Notes: generated from the sequence alone by a model not told the origin. A DNA stretch of 64,000 nucleotides from Lutibacter sp. B2 (GCA_015686845.1 JADPRS010000008.1:1-64000); one strand, 5' to 3'; counted from the stretch's first letter, positions 9,950 to 18,273 are shown. Program-made: numbers and translations.

Positions 9950-10825
9950 TTGTTTGCAGATATAGCATTATTTACTGTAGCATTAATATGGGGTGGCGGA
10001 TTTATCGTTATGAAGGATACGTTAGATGATCTTACACCATACTATATGAATGCAGTTCGATTTTCTTTATCTTTTATTGTATTAGCAACATTGTTTTGGA
10101 AAAGAGTAAAGAAAGCTACCAAACAAGATATAATAAACGGAAGTATCGTAGGAATATTCTTATGTACTGCATTCGTTACACAGACCATAGGACTTCAATA
10201 TACAACAGCTAGTAAATCTGCATTTATAACAGGTGCAAATGTTGTAATGGTTCCTTTTTTAGTATGGGTGATTAGTAAGAAACATCCTGGTTATCATGCA
10301 ATGATCGGTGCATTTTTTACGATCATAGGAATTGGATTATTAACTTTACAAGATGGTATTTCTATAGGATTTGGCGATTCCCTAACATTGGTATGTGCAG
10401 TATTATTTGCCGCACATATTTATTCAGTAGGACATTTTGCAGAAAATATGGATCCTTATGTGTTGGCTACTATTCAAATTGGTGTTACCGCTATTTTATC
10501 TATAATAGGTGCTTTGATTTATGAACCAATGCCCCAATTAAGCATTGAAGTGGTACCACAAATTACATATATGGTATTAATTGCAACTACCGCAGCACTT
10601 TTAATTCAAAATATAGCTCAAAAACATACACCATCTACTCATGCAGCTATTATATTATCTTTAGAATCCGTGTTTGGAAGTATATTTGGCGTACTTATTT
10701 TAGGGGATGTTTTTACGAACTCCATGATTATAGGATGTGCATTCATTTTTCTAGCAATTATAATTACAGAGACCAAACTTAGCTTTTTATTCTCTGGAAA
10801 AAACAATTTGAAAGATGAAGGTTAG
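9950..10825 (+). CDS. EamA/DMT-family transporter (true start probably ATC at 9920)
   Basis: Inner-membrane exporter-like permease with ten hydrophobic segments and two EamA repeats (LIWGGGFIVMK near the N-terminus, LESVFGSIFGVLILG near the C-terminus). The substrate is unknown; family members export amino acids or metabolites. Start choice is odd. The conventional candidate, TTG at 9950, has no usable ribosome site. The frame is open back to 9917, and AAGGGGG at 9905-9911 stands 8 bases before an ATC codon at 9920, giving an N-terminus of normal family length (301 residues). The same SD-plus-ATC arrangement occurs at 57669. Confidence 0.82.
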   Translation: MFADIALFTVALIWGGGFIVMKDTLDDLTPYYMNAVRFSLSFIVLATLFWKRVKKATKQDIINGSIVGIFLCTAFVTQTIGLQYTTASKSAFITGANVVMVPFLVWVISKKHPGYHAMIGAFFTIIGIGLLTLQDGISIGFGDSLTLVCAVLFAAHIYSVGHFAENMDPYVLATIQIGVTAILSIIGALIYEPMPQLSIEVVPQITYMVLIATTAALLIQNIAQKHTPSTHAAIILSLESVFGSIFGVLILGDVFTNSMIIGCAFIFLAIIITETKLSFLFSGKNNLKDEG

Positions 10826-10878
10826 ATTTACTTTATAAACTAAGAAATATATAATAGATAGTATTGGAAGGTGATAAA

Positions 10879-11301
10879 ATGAAAAAAGGAAGTTTAGATG
10901 TAGCAAGAGCATGTGCTGAGATTGCTATGACTTCGTCAAGAAGTGCAGAAGAAAAAAAGGTTGAAGAGTTAAAAGAGATGGGAATAAAAACAGTAGCTGT
11001 AGATGTTGGAGGAAATTTAATAGATTCTATACCAAAGATTATTGAAAGAGCCATCATTGCTTCAAGAAGAAGTGGTCTGATCAAGGAAGCACATGTATAT
11101 GATGGAGCAGTAGCAGGCGCAGCAAGAGAAGCAATTATGCAAGTAGCAATGAAAGCAAATGGACTTAATGTAGGTGGAAAAATAGGGGTTGCAAGATGTG
11201 AGGAGCATTTAAGTGTTTGTATTTTTATGAGCATTGGACTACTGCATTTAAATGAAGTAGTTATTGCAGTGGCACATCGATCTGTTCCAAATGAATATTA
11301 A
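10879..11301 (+). CDS. hutP: HutP-family RNA-binding antiterminator
   Basis: 140-residue protein resembling HutP, the hexameric L-histidine- and Mg2+-dependent antiterminator of the Bacillus hut operon. The C-terminal half (GLNVGGKIGVAR, then a hydrophobic beta stretch ending VIAVAHRS) matches the family fold order. By my memory of B. subtilis HutP, two of its metal-binding histidines (in SHALYH) are replaced here by glycine (GAVAG), a variation I associate with clostridial members, so the ligand may differ. No hut genes lie nearby, but a UAG-rich leader lies 1.5 kb downstream. The start follows GGAAGGTG; a TTG five codons earlier is less likely. Confidence 0.75.
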   Translation: MKKGSLDVARACAEIAMTSSRSAEEKKVEELKEMGIKTVAVDVGGNLIDSIPKIIERAIIASRRSGLIKEAHVYDGAVAGAAREAIMQVAMKANGLNVGGKIGVARCEEHLSVCIFMSIGLLHLNEVVIAVAHRSVPNEY

Positions 11302-11305
11302 AAAA

Positions 11306-11333
11306 AAGTTCTAGAAAAATTTTCTGGAACTTT
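11306..11333. terminator. Bidirectional terminator between hutP and the antiporter gene
   Basis: AAAGTTCTAGAAAA pairs with TTTTCTGGAACTTT in a 14-base arm with one wobble pair, flanked by A- and T-rich tracts. Confidence 0.75.
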
Positions 11334-11338
11334 CTTAT

Positions 11339-12562
11339 TTATTCTAATAAATCAAGTTTTTCAGCTACATATTTAGTAGTACTAGCTTGAATTACTAGTG
11401 TAATTAATATAGTCATAAATACGACAGAAGAAATAATATCACTATGAGGAATATGCATGCTTACTACCATACCAGATAGTGCTGCTGGAATGACACCCGT
11501 TTCTCTTACCCATATGATAAATAAAATCTCCTTTAAACTCCACTTTGTTTTTAGATCTAGAGAAGTACATACAAATACTACAATAGGTCTTGCTATGAAC
11601 ATAAGGGCTAATGATATAATTAATGCAAGCTTCCAGTATTTTGATAAAGCAATGAAATCAACATGTGTACCTAATAAGATAAAGATGGACATTCTCATTA
11701 AAAGGGACAATGTTTCTCGAACATGAGATTGATTAAGAAAATTTTCTTCAGGAACAAAGAACTTGAATTTCTTTTTATTCCCACAAATTAATCCTAATAT
11801 AAAGGTTGCCATGTATCCACTTCCATGAATTGCTTCCGCTGCAGTGAATGAAATTACTACAGCCAATATAGATATAAGTGGAGCATACTCTTTGAAAAAT
11901 CCATATTTTTCATCTATGGAAAAGGAAAATATAAAGCCCATAACAATTCCAACAAAAGTACCACCGAACAACATAATGAATAAATCCTTTACATTTGAAG
12001 AAAGAGAAAATTCTCCTGACTGTATAATCGTTAATATTGAAAATACTAATATTGCACCTGCAGCATCATTAAAAGCAGATTCACTAATAACAGCTTGCTT
12101 TACTCTTTTTTTGATCTTTACCTCTTGAAAAACAGGAACCAATGTAGCTGGATCAGTAGAAGCTATAATAGCGCCTAATAATAAAGCATATATAAAATCT
12201 ATGTGGAATATATACATAATGATCGCACCTATAGAAAAAGTAGAGATAAACACGCCTAAGGTTGCAAGCAATCCTACTGTAATTTTAATATCATTTAATA
12301 CTGATAATTTAATTTCTCTACCACCGTCATATAAAATAAATGCAGAACCAAATGTCAAAATTAATTGATATGAAATGGCATTATTATCTAAATCTATAAA
12401 ACCAAAGCAAGAAGGCCCTATTAATATTCCTGCCATAAGAAATACTACTACATCTGGTAATTTGATAAATTTACTAATTTTACCAGATACAATACCTGTA
12501 ATTAACAAAATAACACATACAGTGAAAATTTTTTCTGTTGCCATCATAGCTGCTGTTTCCAT
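11339..12562 (-). CDS. Cation/proton antiporter, CPA1 family (NhaP-like)
   Basis: 407-residue integral membrane protein with about 12 hydrophobic segments. The core motif AIIASTDPATLVPVF and the following SESAFNDAAGAILVF are the ion-site helices of CPA1 Na+/H+ or K+/H+ antiporters; the paired acidic region is SESAFND. There is no C-terminal TrkA or cytoplasmic domain. The chosen ATG at 12562 follows AAGAGGAGAT. Likely role is pH or sodium homeostasis. It is a single gene, convergent with hutP. Confidence 0.85.
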   Translation of the reverse strand: METAAMMATEKIFTVCVILLITGIVSGKISKFIKLPDVVVFLMAGILIGPSCFGFIDLDNNAISYQLILTFGSAFILYDGGREIKLSVLNDIKITVGLLATLGVFISTFSIGAIIMYIFHIDFIYALLLGAIIASTDPATLVPVFQEVKIKKRVKQAVISESAFNDAAGAILVFSILTIIQSGEFSLSSNVKDLFIMLFGGTFVGIVMGFIFSFSIDEKYGFFKEYAPLISILAVVISFTAAEAIHGSGYMATFILGLICGNKKKFKFFVPEENFLNQSHVRETLSLLMRMSIFILLGTHVDFIALSKYWKLALIISLALMFIARPIVVFVCTSLDLKTKWSLKEILFIIWVRETGVIPAALSGMVVSMHIPHSDIISSVVFMTILITLVIQASTTKYVAEKLDLLE

Positions 12563-12765
12563 AAAAACATCTCCTCTTAACAATACTAAAAAAGCTTATG
12601 ATTAGTAATTCAGATAATTATATACCTGTTATATAAAGAAATGCAAGCATTAATTCATAAATAAAAGAAATGAAATTTTTCTGTCGAAACAAACTTTTAT
12701 AAACTTCATAATAGGTTGTTATATAAATAAATGTTTGTTCAAATGATTAAAAATTCAAAAAATTA

Positions 12766-12794
12766 TTGACAAATGAAATTAATTTGAATATAAT
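12766..12794 (+). promoter_or_regulatory. Strong promoter of the TrpXYZ-like transporter leader
   Basis: Perfect TTGACA and TATAAT hexamers exactly 17 bases apart. The predicted transcript begins near 12801, about 175 bases before the first gene. Confidence 0.85.
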
Positions 12795-12800
12795 AGAATA

Positions 12801-12960
12801 CAAATTAGTAGGCAATTTGTAGATTATGTAGGCTCGAAGGTAAAAACAAGTAGGTTGGTAGAATGGTAGGGAGTATAGAGTACAAAAAACCTTTTTTTAA
12901 AAGGCCTTTTTGTCATACGCTAAATGACTCTCCACTAGGAGCGTTTTTTTTATACAAAAA
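12801..12960 (+). promoter_or_regulatory. UAG-rich leader RNA with candidate attenuator upstream of the ABC importer
   Basis: The gap between the antiporter start and the importer (12563-12977) holds this leader. It has two clusters of TAG: starts at 12806, 12809, 12820, 12829, then 12851, 12859, 12867 at strict 8-base period, then GAG/TAG at 12871-12880. Next come a hairpin (ACAAAAA/TTTTTGT with CCTTTT/AAAAGG, 12882-12913) and a terminator-like hairpin (ACGCT 12917-12921 with AGCGT 12940-12944, then T8). AGAGT at 12877-12881 can pair with ACTCT inside the terminator loop. It is not a T-box and matches no riboswitch I know. A 37-codon frame (12863-12976) also spans it. Confidence 0.6.
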
Positions 12961-12977
12961 TTTAGGAGGATGGTAGT

Positions 12978-13985
12978 ATGGTAGGGAAAAAGAATGTAAA
13001 GAGAAGAATGGTAGCATTGGTAGTGGCAGGATTGTTTTTAGTAGGATGTAATAGTGCACCTGTATCAAAGGAAGGTAAAAAAGAGAATAGGATTCAAATT
13101 GGAATCACTCAAATTGTAGAGCATCCAGCACTTGATGCAGCAAGAAAAGGATTTGTAGATGCACTTGAATCCAAAGGATTTAAGGATGGAGAAAAGGTAG
13201 AAATTGAATTTCAAAACGCACAAGGAGATATGACTACAACACAGACCATTGCACAAAAATTTGTATCTGAAAAAAAAGACATGATTTTGGCTATTGCAAC
13301 CCCTAGTGCACAATCGGCTTTTAATGCTACAAAAGAGATTCCGATTATTGTTACAGCCGTAACAGATCCTGTATCAGCAGGACTTGTAAAAACCATGGAA
13401 AATCCAGATACAAATGTTACTGGAACAAGCGATGCAACGCCAATAGGTAAACAATTTAAGCTGTTAAAAACACTCATTCCAAAGGCTAAAAAAGTAGGAA
13501 TTTTATATAATACAAGTGAAACAAATTCAGAAATACAAATAAATCGTGCAAAAGAAATTGCAAAAGATTTTGATATAGAGATTATCACTTCAGGGGTAAC
13601 GAGTGTAAATGAAATACCACAGTCACTTCAGTCCATTATAGAGAAAATAGATGTTTTATATGTTCCAACAGATAATATGATTGCTTCAGCAATGCCGTTA
13701 GTATCTGCTAAGTGCACAGAAGAAAATATACCTATTATAGGCGCTGAAAAAGCACATGTAGAGAATGGCGCACTTGCAACAGAAGGAATTGACTACTACC
13801 AATTAGGATTTCAAACAGGTATTACAGCAGTAGAAGTATTAAATGGGAAAGAACCAAAAGATTTAGCCGTTACAACATTAAAGGATACACAATTGGTTAT
13901 TAATGAAGACATAGCTAAAAAGCTTAAGATAGAAATACCAAAAGAAATAAAAGAAAATGCAGAATTTATAAAAGGGGGTGAATAG
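12978..13985 (+). CDS. ABC importer substrate-binding lipoprotein (COG2984, TrpX-like)
   Basis: 335-residue periplasmic-type binding protein anchored as a lipoprotein: signal segment ending in LVGC (lipobox Cys at about residue 24). The mature part follows the COG2984 pattern (IGITQIVEHPALDAARKGF at the start; PTDNMIASAMP in the second lobe). Members in Firmicutes often import tryptophan (TrpX), but the family covers other ligands, so specificity is open. Start ATG follows TTTAGGAGG. It is the first gene of a three-gene operon, three bases before the permease. Confidence 0.88.
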   Translation: MVGKKNVKRRMVALVVAGLFLVGCNSAPVSKEGKKENRIQIGITQIVEHPALDAARKGFVDALESKGFKDGEKVEIEFQNAQGDMTTTQTIAQKFVSEKKDMILAIATPSAQSAFNATKEIPIIVTAVTDPVSAGLVKTMENPDTNVTGTSDATPIGKQFKLLKTLIPKAKKVGILYNTSETNSEIQINRAKEIAKDFDIEIITSGVTSVNEIPQSLQSIIEKIDVLYVPTDNMIASAMPLVSAKCTEENIPIIGAEKAHVENGALATEGIDYYQLGFQTGITAVEVLNGKEPKDLAVTTLKDTQLVINEDIAKKLKIEIPKEIKENAEFIKGGE

Positions 13986-13987
13986 GA

Positions 13988-14884
13988 ATGCTTAACTTTT
14001 GGGTGAATATTTTAGAACAAGGATTTATGTTTGGCGTTATGGTACTAGGCGTATACATTACCTACAAAATATTAGATTTTCCTGATTTATCCGTAGAAGG
14101 TAGTTTTCCATTAGGCGCAAGTGTTGTAGCATCTTGCTTAGTTGCTGGAATGAATCCATTCTTAGCTACATTTATAGCTTTTGTTGTAGGAATGATGGCA
14201 GGAGGGATTACAGGATACCTTCATGTGAAATTAAAAATCACGAATTTGTTATCAGGTATTTTAGTAATGATTGGTTTGTATTCAATCAATCTTAGAATAA
14301 TGGGAAAAGCAAATATACCACTGTTTGCACAAAAGACTGTTTTTAGCAATCCTATGCATCCAATTTTTATGATTTTAATATTTTCACTATGTATGAAATT
14401 TGCATTGGATTTTTTATTAAATACGAAATTTGGATTTTTAATAAAAGCAACAGGAGATAATCCACAACTCGTTACTTCATTAGGAATAGATATTGGGGTT
14501 ACAAAAATAATTGCACTGATGCTTTCAAATGGATTGGTTGCATTATCTGGCGCAATGGTTGCTCAATACCAAAGATTTGCAGATGTAGGAATGGGAAGCG
14601 GAATTATTGTAATGGGTCTTGCATCTATTATATTTGGAGAAGCCATATTTAAGCGTGTATCTTTGGTTAAAGCAACGACGATGGCACTTGGAGGTTCTAT
14701 TTTATATAAAATCGTTACAGGATTTGCATTAAAACTAGGATTTCCACCTACGGATTTAAAATTAATTACAGCTGTGATCGTTGTATTAGCATTAGGACTT
14801 AATGAGAAGAAAATAGGATTCAAATTAAAGAAGACTTTATCGATAGGAGGGGATTCTGTTGTTATGCATACGAAATCTATGTAA
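13988..14884 (+). CDS. ABC importer permease (COG4120, TrpY-like)
   Basis: 298-residue integral membrane subunit with about eight or nine hydrophobic segments. GVYITYKILDFPDLSVEGSF near the N-terminus and KATGDNPQLVTSLGID in the middle are characteristic of COG4120. It forms the channel with the ATPase encoded next. It starts three bases after the lipoprotein stop, behind AAAAGGGGGTGA, and its 3' end overlaps the ATPase gene by 26 bases, so translation of the two is probably coupled. Confidence 0.88.
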   Translation: MLNFWVNILEQGFMFGVMVLGVYITYKILDFPDLSVEGSFPLGASVVASCLVAGMNPFLATFIAFVVGMMAGGITGYLHVKLKITNLLSGILVMIGLYSINLRIMGKANIPLFAQKTVFSNPMHPIFMILIFSLCMKFALDFLLNTKFGFLIKATGDNPQLVTSLGIDIGVTKIIALMLSNGLVALSGAMVAQYQRFADVGMGSGIIVMGLASIIFGEAIFKRVSLVKATTMALGGSILYKIVTGFALKLGFPPTDLKLITAVIVVLALGLNEKKIGFKLKKTLSIGGDSVVMHTKSM

Positions 14885-15653
14885 AACATTTCATCCAAAT
14901 ACAATTAATGAAAAGAAGATATTTCATCATTTTTCTTTAGACGTATCAGACGGGGATTTTATAACGATTATAGGGAGTAATGGAGCGGGAAAATCTACCC
15001 TTTTAAATATAATAGCAGGGTCCATAATAGCAGATGATGGTTCTATTCAATTAAAAGGAACAGAAATTGCAACTCAGCCAGAATTTAAGCGTACTCAGTT
15101 AATCGGTAGGGTGTTTCAAGACCCTACAATGGGTACTTCTCCTAGTATGGACATTATAGAAAATTTATCAATGGCTATGAATAAAGGAAAAAGATTTGGA
15201 TTAACGAAAGGTGTTTCTAAAAAAGAGATTCCTTACTTTAAAGAAATGTTGTCAGCCCTTTCTTTAGGGTTAGAAAATCAAATCCATACAAAGGTTGGAT
15301 TATTATCAGGAGGGCAAAGACAGGCATTATCTTTACTGATGACAACCATTTCAAAACCTAACTTATTATTATTAGATGAGCATACAGCTGCATTAGATCC
15401 AAAAACATCGGATCGAATTATTCATTTGACTAAAAAAATTGTATCCGAACAAAAAATAACCACAATGATGATCACCCATAATTTAAATCAGGCCATAGAG
15501 ATCGGAAATAGATTATTGATGCTTCATGAAGGAAAAGTCGTACTAGATATTAAAGGGGAAGAAAAGAAAAATCTTACGGTGGATATTTTGTTAAAAGAAT
15601 TTGAAAAAAAACAAAACAAAGGGATTTTAAGCGATAGAGTATTATTTGCATAA
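14859..15653 (+). CDS. ABC importer ATPase (COG1101, TrpZ-like)
   Basis: 264-residue nucleotide-binding subunit. Walker A is GSNGAGKST, the signature is LSGGQRQALSLL and Walker B runs LLLLDEHTAALDP; the DEHTAALDP variant is typical of COG1101 ATPases paired with COG2984/COG4120 proteins. Start is TTG at 14859, which follows AGGAGGGG and gives a normal N-terminus; the gene starts inside the end of the permease gene. No terminator is visible before the next gene 62 bases on. Confidence 0.88.
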   Translation: MLCIRNLCKTFHPNTINEKKIFHHFSLDVSDGDFITIIGSNGAGKSTLLNIIAGSIIADDGSIQLKGTEIATQPEFKRTQLIGRVFQDPTMGTSPSMDIIENLSMAMNKGKRFGLTKGVSKKEIPYFKEMLSALSLGLENQIHTKVGLLSGGQRQALSLLMTTISKPNLLLLDEHTAALDPKTSDRIIHLTKKIVSEQKITTMMITHNLNQAIEIGNRLLMLHEGKVVLDIKGEEKKNLTVDILLKEFEKKQNKGILSDRVLFA

Positions 15654-15715
15654 GAATTAGTATTTGACATATTCTATTATATCCTGTACCTTGGAAAGAA
15701 AAGGTAAAAGGAGCA

Positions 15716-16666
15716 ATGACCGTGATTATTATTGATGCTATTCAAAGTGCTCTTACGATTCTATTTATGATCGGGATTGGATATTTCTTAACACATAAAG
15801 GATGGTTTGATCAAAGTACTTCTAAGTTATTTTCAAGATTTGTGATCAATGTAGCATTGCCATTTTTGATGGTTACCAATTTGTTAAAAAGATTTAATAA
15901 AGAAATGCTTATGGCATCAGGAACAAGATTACTGATACCCTATGCTGTAGTTATTCTAACTTATGGTATTGGTATGATTGTTTCTAGACTCTTAAAGATC
16001 CCAGATAAAAGAAGATCATTGTTTGAAACCATGTTTGCATTATCAAATACTATGTTTATAGGATTGCCTGTAAATATAGCTTTATTTGGAGATGAAAGTG
16101 TACCTTATGTACTGTTATACTTTATTGCGAATACGACGATATTTTGGACCTTTGGCGTATATTCCATAAGAAAATCTGCTACAGGAGAAGGCGGGCATAT
16201 ATTCACAAAAGAAACACTAAAAAAAATATTTTCTCCTCCACTCATTGCATTTATAATTTCAATAGGATTTATTCTGACAGGCATAAGACCACCTAGATTT
16301 ATCATGGATGGTTTTAAATATATAGGAAGCACAACAACTGCTTTATCGATGATCTTTATTGGAATAACCATTTATGATTTAGATTTTAGTGAAATTAAAA
16401 TAGACAAAAGCATGATTGCCCTATTATGTGGAAGATTTATTGTTTGTCCATTATTAGCATTTGTCATCGTCTATTATTTTCCTGCTCCTTCTCTTATGAA
16501 AAAAGTATTTGTGATAGAGTCCGCTATGCCAGTTATGACAAATACAGCCATTGTTGCACAAGCTTATAAGAGTGATTATAAATATGCCACTGTGATGGTG
16601 AGTGTATCTATCATGGCAAGTTTGATTATTATTCCATTTTATAGAGTCATTGTGAGTATGCTGTAG
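15716..16666 (+). CDS. AEC-family permease (auxin efflux carrier / malate permease type)
   Basis: 316-residue membrane protein with ten hydrophobic segments in a 5+5 arrangement. Family features are FVINVALPFLMVTNL in the N-terminal half, LSNTMFIGLPV, and the C-terminal ESAMPVMTNTAIVAQAY. AEC proteins move organic anions or export small molecules; the substrate is not predictable. AAAGGAG lies only two bases before the ATG at 15716 but eight before an in-frame GTG at 15722, which may be the real start. It lies 62 bases after the ABC importer without a clear terminator between. Confidence 0.85.
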   Translation: MTVIIIDAIQSALTILFMIGIGYFLTHKGWFDQSTSKLFSRFVINVALPFLMVTNLLKRFNKEMLMASGTRLLIPYAVVILTYGIGMIVSRLLKIPDKRRSLFETMFALSNTMFIGLPVNIALFGDESVPYVLLYFIANTTIFWTFGVYSIRKSATGEGGHIFTKETLKKIFSPPLIAFIISIGFILTGIRPPRFIMDGFKYIGSTTTALSMIFIGITIYDLDFSEIKIDKSMIALLCGRFIVCPLLAFVIVYYFPAPSLMKKVFVIESAMPVMTNTAIVAQAYKSDYKYATVMVSVSIMASLIIIPFYRVIVSML

Positions 16667-16673
16667 ACAATAT

Positions 16674-16794
16674 GGTGGATAACTTTACGTATTAAAGACA
16701 ATATATAGTGGACAAACTATAACATATCCACAATATAAGAGAGATATGTACAGGTGACTGTGGATAACATGGAAAATTCAAAAAATTATCAACA
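16674..16794. promoter_or_regulatory. Cluster of DnaA-box-like 9-mers
   Basis: Four sites resemble the DnaA box TTATCCACA within 121 bases: GGTGGATAA (16674-16682, reverse, 8/9), ATATCCACA (16724-16732, 8/9), TGTGGATAA (16759-16767, reverse, perfect) and TTATCAACA (16786-16794, 8/9). A poorer TGGACAAAC lies between. There is no replication gene nearby, so this would be an accessory DnaA-binding cluster, not the origin. Confidence 0.5.
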
Positions 16795-16820
16795 ATCAAT
16801 ACACGATTCGACATGAATGT

Positions 16821-16849
16821 TTGTATTTATACAGTTTGGTTGATATAAT
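16821..16849 (+). promoter_or_regulatory. Promoter of the D,D-carboxypeptidase gene
   Basis: TTGTAT and a perfect TATAAT are 17 bases apart. The transcript would begin near 16856, only about 15 bases before the palindrome at 16871. Confidence 0.7.
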
Positions 16850-16867
16850 GAATGATAGAGGGAACGA

Positions 16868-16978
16868 ATGAAAAAACATAGGAATATTCCTATGTTTTTT
16901 TGGGTACTAGAGAGGGGCAAGGATTTTGAAAAATTTGAGAAAGTCAGTATTATTTATTGTCATTATTTTAATTTTTAA
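16868..16978 (+). CDS. Possible 36-codon leader ORF overlapping the carboxypeptidase start
   Basis: ATG at 16868 has AGAGGG five bases upstream. It reads through the whole terminator-like hairpin and stops at 16976-16978, inside the carboxypeptidase gene in another frame. The peptide (starting MKKHRNIPMFFW) is not recognisable. It is a candidate regulatory leader peptide only; there is no independent evidence that it is translated. Confidence 0.3.
   Translation: MKKHRNIPMFFWVLERGKDFEKFEKVSIIYCHYFNF
16871..16901 (+). terminator. Perfect palindromic terminator/attenuator in the leader
   Basis: A 30-base perfect palindrome, AAAAAACATAGGAA with TTCCTATGTTTTTT around a TA-rich centre, ends in seven T. 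It lies downstream of the promoter and 25 bases before the carboxypeptidase start, so readthrough is needed for expression from that promoter. Confidence 0.7.
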
Positions 16979-18101
16979 TATCTGTAATGTTTATGCAAAA
17001 GAAGATTTAAAAGTAGATGCAAAAGCAGTACTATTGATGGAGGAAGAATCAGGGGAAATTGTTTACGAAAAAAATGTGGATGAGTCATATCCTCCAGCAA
17101 GTATTACAAAGCTGATGACATATCTTATTGCTATGGAAGATATAACAAAAGGAAGACTAGGATTAGATGATCTCGTTGTGATTAGTAAAAAGGCATCAAA
17201 TGAAAGAGGGGCTACCTATTATTTAAGAGAAAACGAAACCATGAAATTAAGAGATCTTATAGAAGCCATGATGATTGTTTCATCAAATGATGCTGCCATG
17301 GCTATTGCAGAATATGTAGGAGAAGATGAAGAAAAATTTGTGGCGAGCATGAACCAAAAAGCAAAAGAAATAGGAATGACGAATACACACTTTGAAAACC
17401 CAAACGGAATGCCAGAAGAAGGAAAAGGAAATAGGATGTCCGCTAGGGATATTGCAACTTTGGCAAGGTATTTATTAAAAAACTATAAGATGGAGATGTT
17501 GCCTCTTACAAATACAGAAAAATTTATAAATACGAAAAGACGTTTTGAAAAAGAAACTACAAATCATCTTCTAAAAATGATCCCAGAGGTAGATGGACTT
17601 AAAACAGGATATACAGATGAAGCAGGATATTGCTTAGCTTCTACTATGAGTGTAGCAGGACAAGATACTAATTTTAGATTGATTAGTGTGGTGTTAGGGA
17701 CAGAAAGTGATGGGATGCGTGTAAGAGAAAGTAAAAAGGTGTTAGAGTATGGAAAAAATAATTATGTAAAAGAAAAGATTCTTGATCAAGATGAAATGAT
17801 AGATGAGATGAATTTATTTAAAATTAATGACTTACCTATTAATCTATTGCCAAAGAAGGATTTGTATATCTTTGGGCCAAAAGAAGGAATTGTAAAAAAG
17901 AAAGAAATTTCTTTATTAAAGAAAAGAACTTTACGTGTTAAAAAGGGAGAGAAATTAGGAAGTGTCGCTATTACTCTTTATAATGATGAAGTTGTTCATA
18001 TGGATTTAGTAAGTGACAGAGATATAAATGATGTATCGGTAGGTGTATTTATAAGAAATTATAAGTTTATTTTTGCAGGGGTATTATCCAGTTTGTGGTA
18101 G
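16926..18101 (+). CDS. D-alanyl-D-alanine carboxypeptidase (DacF-like penicillin-binding protein)
   Basis: 391-residue low-molecular-weight penicillin-binding protein that trims the terminal D-Ala from peptidoglycan stem peptides outside the membrane. A signal peptide ends near VYA (about residue 24). The catalytic motifs are SxxK in ASITKL (about residue 57), SxN as SSNDAA and KTG in LKTGYT. A C-terminal beta domain and a final hydrophobic anchor follow, as in PBP5/DacF. Start is TTG, with AGAGGGGCAAGG upstream. Preceded by a promoter, a perfect attenuator hairpin and a DnaA-box-like cluster. Confidence 0.92.
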   Translation: MKNLRKSVLFIVIILIFNICNVYAKEDLKVDAKAVLLMEEESGEIVYEKNVDESYPPASITKLMTYLIAMEDITKGRLGLDDLVVISKKASNERGATYYLRENETMKLRDLIEAMMIVSSNDAAMAIAEYVGEDEEKFVASMNQKAKEIGMTNTHFENPNGMPEEGKGNRMSARDIATLARYLLKNYKMEMLPLTNTEKFINTKRRFEKETTNHLLKMIPEVDGLKTGYTDEAGYCLASTMSVAGQDTNFRLISVVLGTESDGMRVRESKKVLEYGKNNYVKEKILDQDEMIDEMNLFKINDLPINLLPKKDLYIFGPKEGIVKKKEISLLKKRTLRVKKGEKLGSVAITLYNDEVVHMDLVSDRDINDVSVGVFIRNYKFIFAGVLSSLW

Positions 18102-18103
18102 GC

Positions 18104-18132
18104 TTGACAAAACATTTTTTTACGATTATTAT
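18104..18132 (+). promoter_or_regulatory. Promoter of tRNA-Arg
   Basis: TTGACA and TATTAT are 17 bases apart, directly after the carboxypeptidase stop and about 15 bases before the tRNA. Confidence 0.8.
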
Positions 18133-18147
18133 ATAAGATATAAGTAT

Positions 18148-18224
18148 ACATCTGTAGCTCAGTAGGATAGAGCAACGGTTTCCTAAACCGTGTGCCGGAG
18201 GTTCGATCCCTCTCAGGTGTACCA
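18148..18224 (+). tRNA. tRNA-Arg (anticodon CCU)
   Basis: A complete cloverleaf. The acceptor pairs ACATCTG with CAGGTGT with one wobble. The anticodon arm ACGGT/ACCGT holds loop TTCCTAA with anticodon CCT at 18182-18184. The T arm contains GGTTCGATCCC, and CCA is encoded at the 3' end. It reads AGG codons. Confidence 0.96.
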
Positions 18225-18232
18225 AAATTTAG

Positions 18233-18273
18233 CCTCGTTTTCCTTGGATTTTCAAGGAAGACGGGGATTTTTG
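18233..18273 (+). terminator. Terminator after tRNA-Arg
   Basis: CCTCGTTTTCCTTG pairs with CAAGGAAGACGGGG around GATTTT, then a T-rich tail. From here to the start of the PhnA-like gene (about 230 bases) I see no gene. Confidence 0.85.

Noticed and set aside
12801-12960. T-box or known riboswitch upstream of the ABC importer
   Set aside because: There is no GGGTGGNACCGCG-type T-box sequence, and none of the common riboswitch cores I know could be matched by eye; described as an unclassified leader instead.
12863-12976. 37-codon leader ORF ending one base before the importer ATG
   Set aside because: Weak ribosome site and no run of regulatory codons; not reported as a gene, only mentioned with the leader.
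16674-16794. Chromosome replication origin
   Set aside because: DnaA-like boxes occur, but dnaA, dnaN, recF and a DNA-unwinding region are absent, so oriC is unlikely here.
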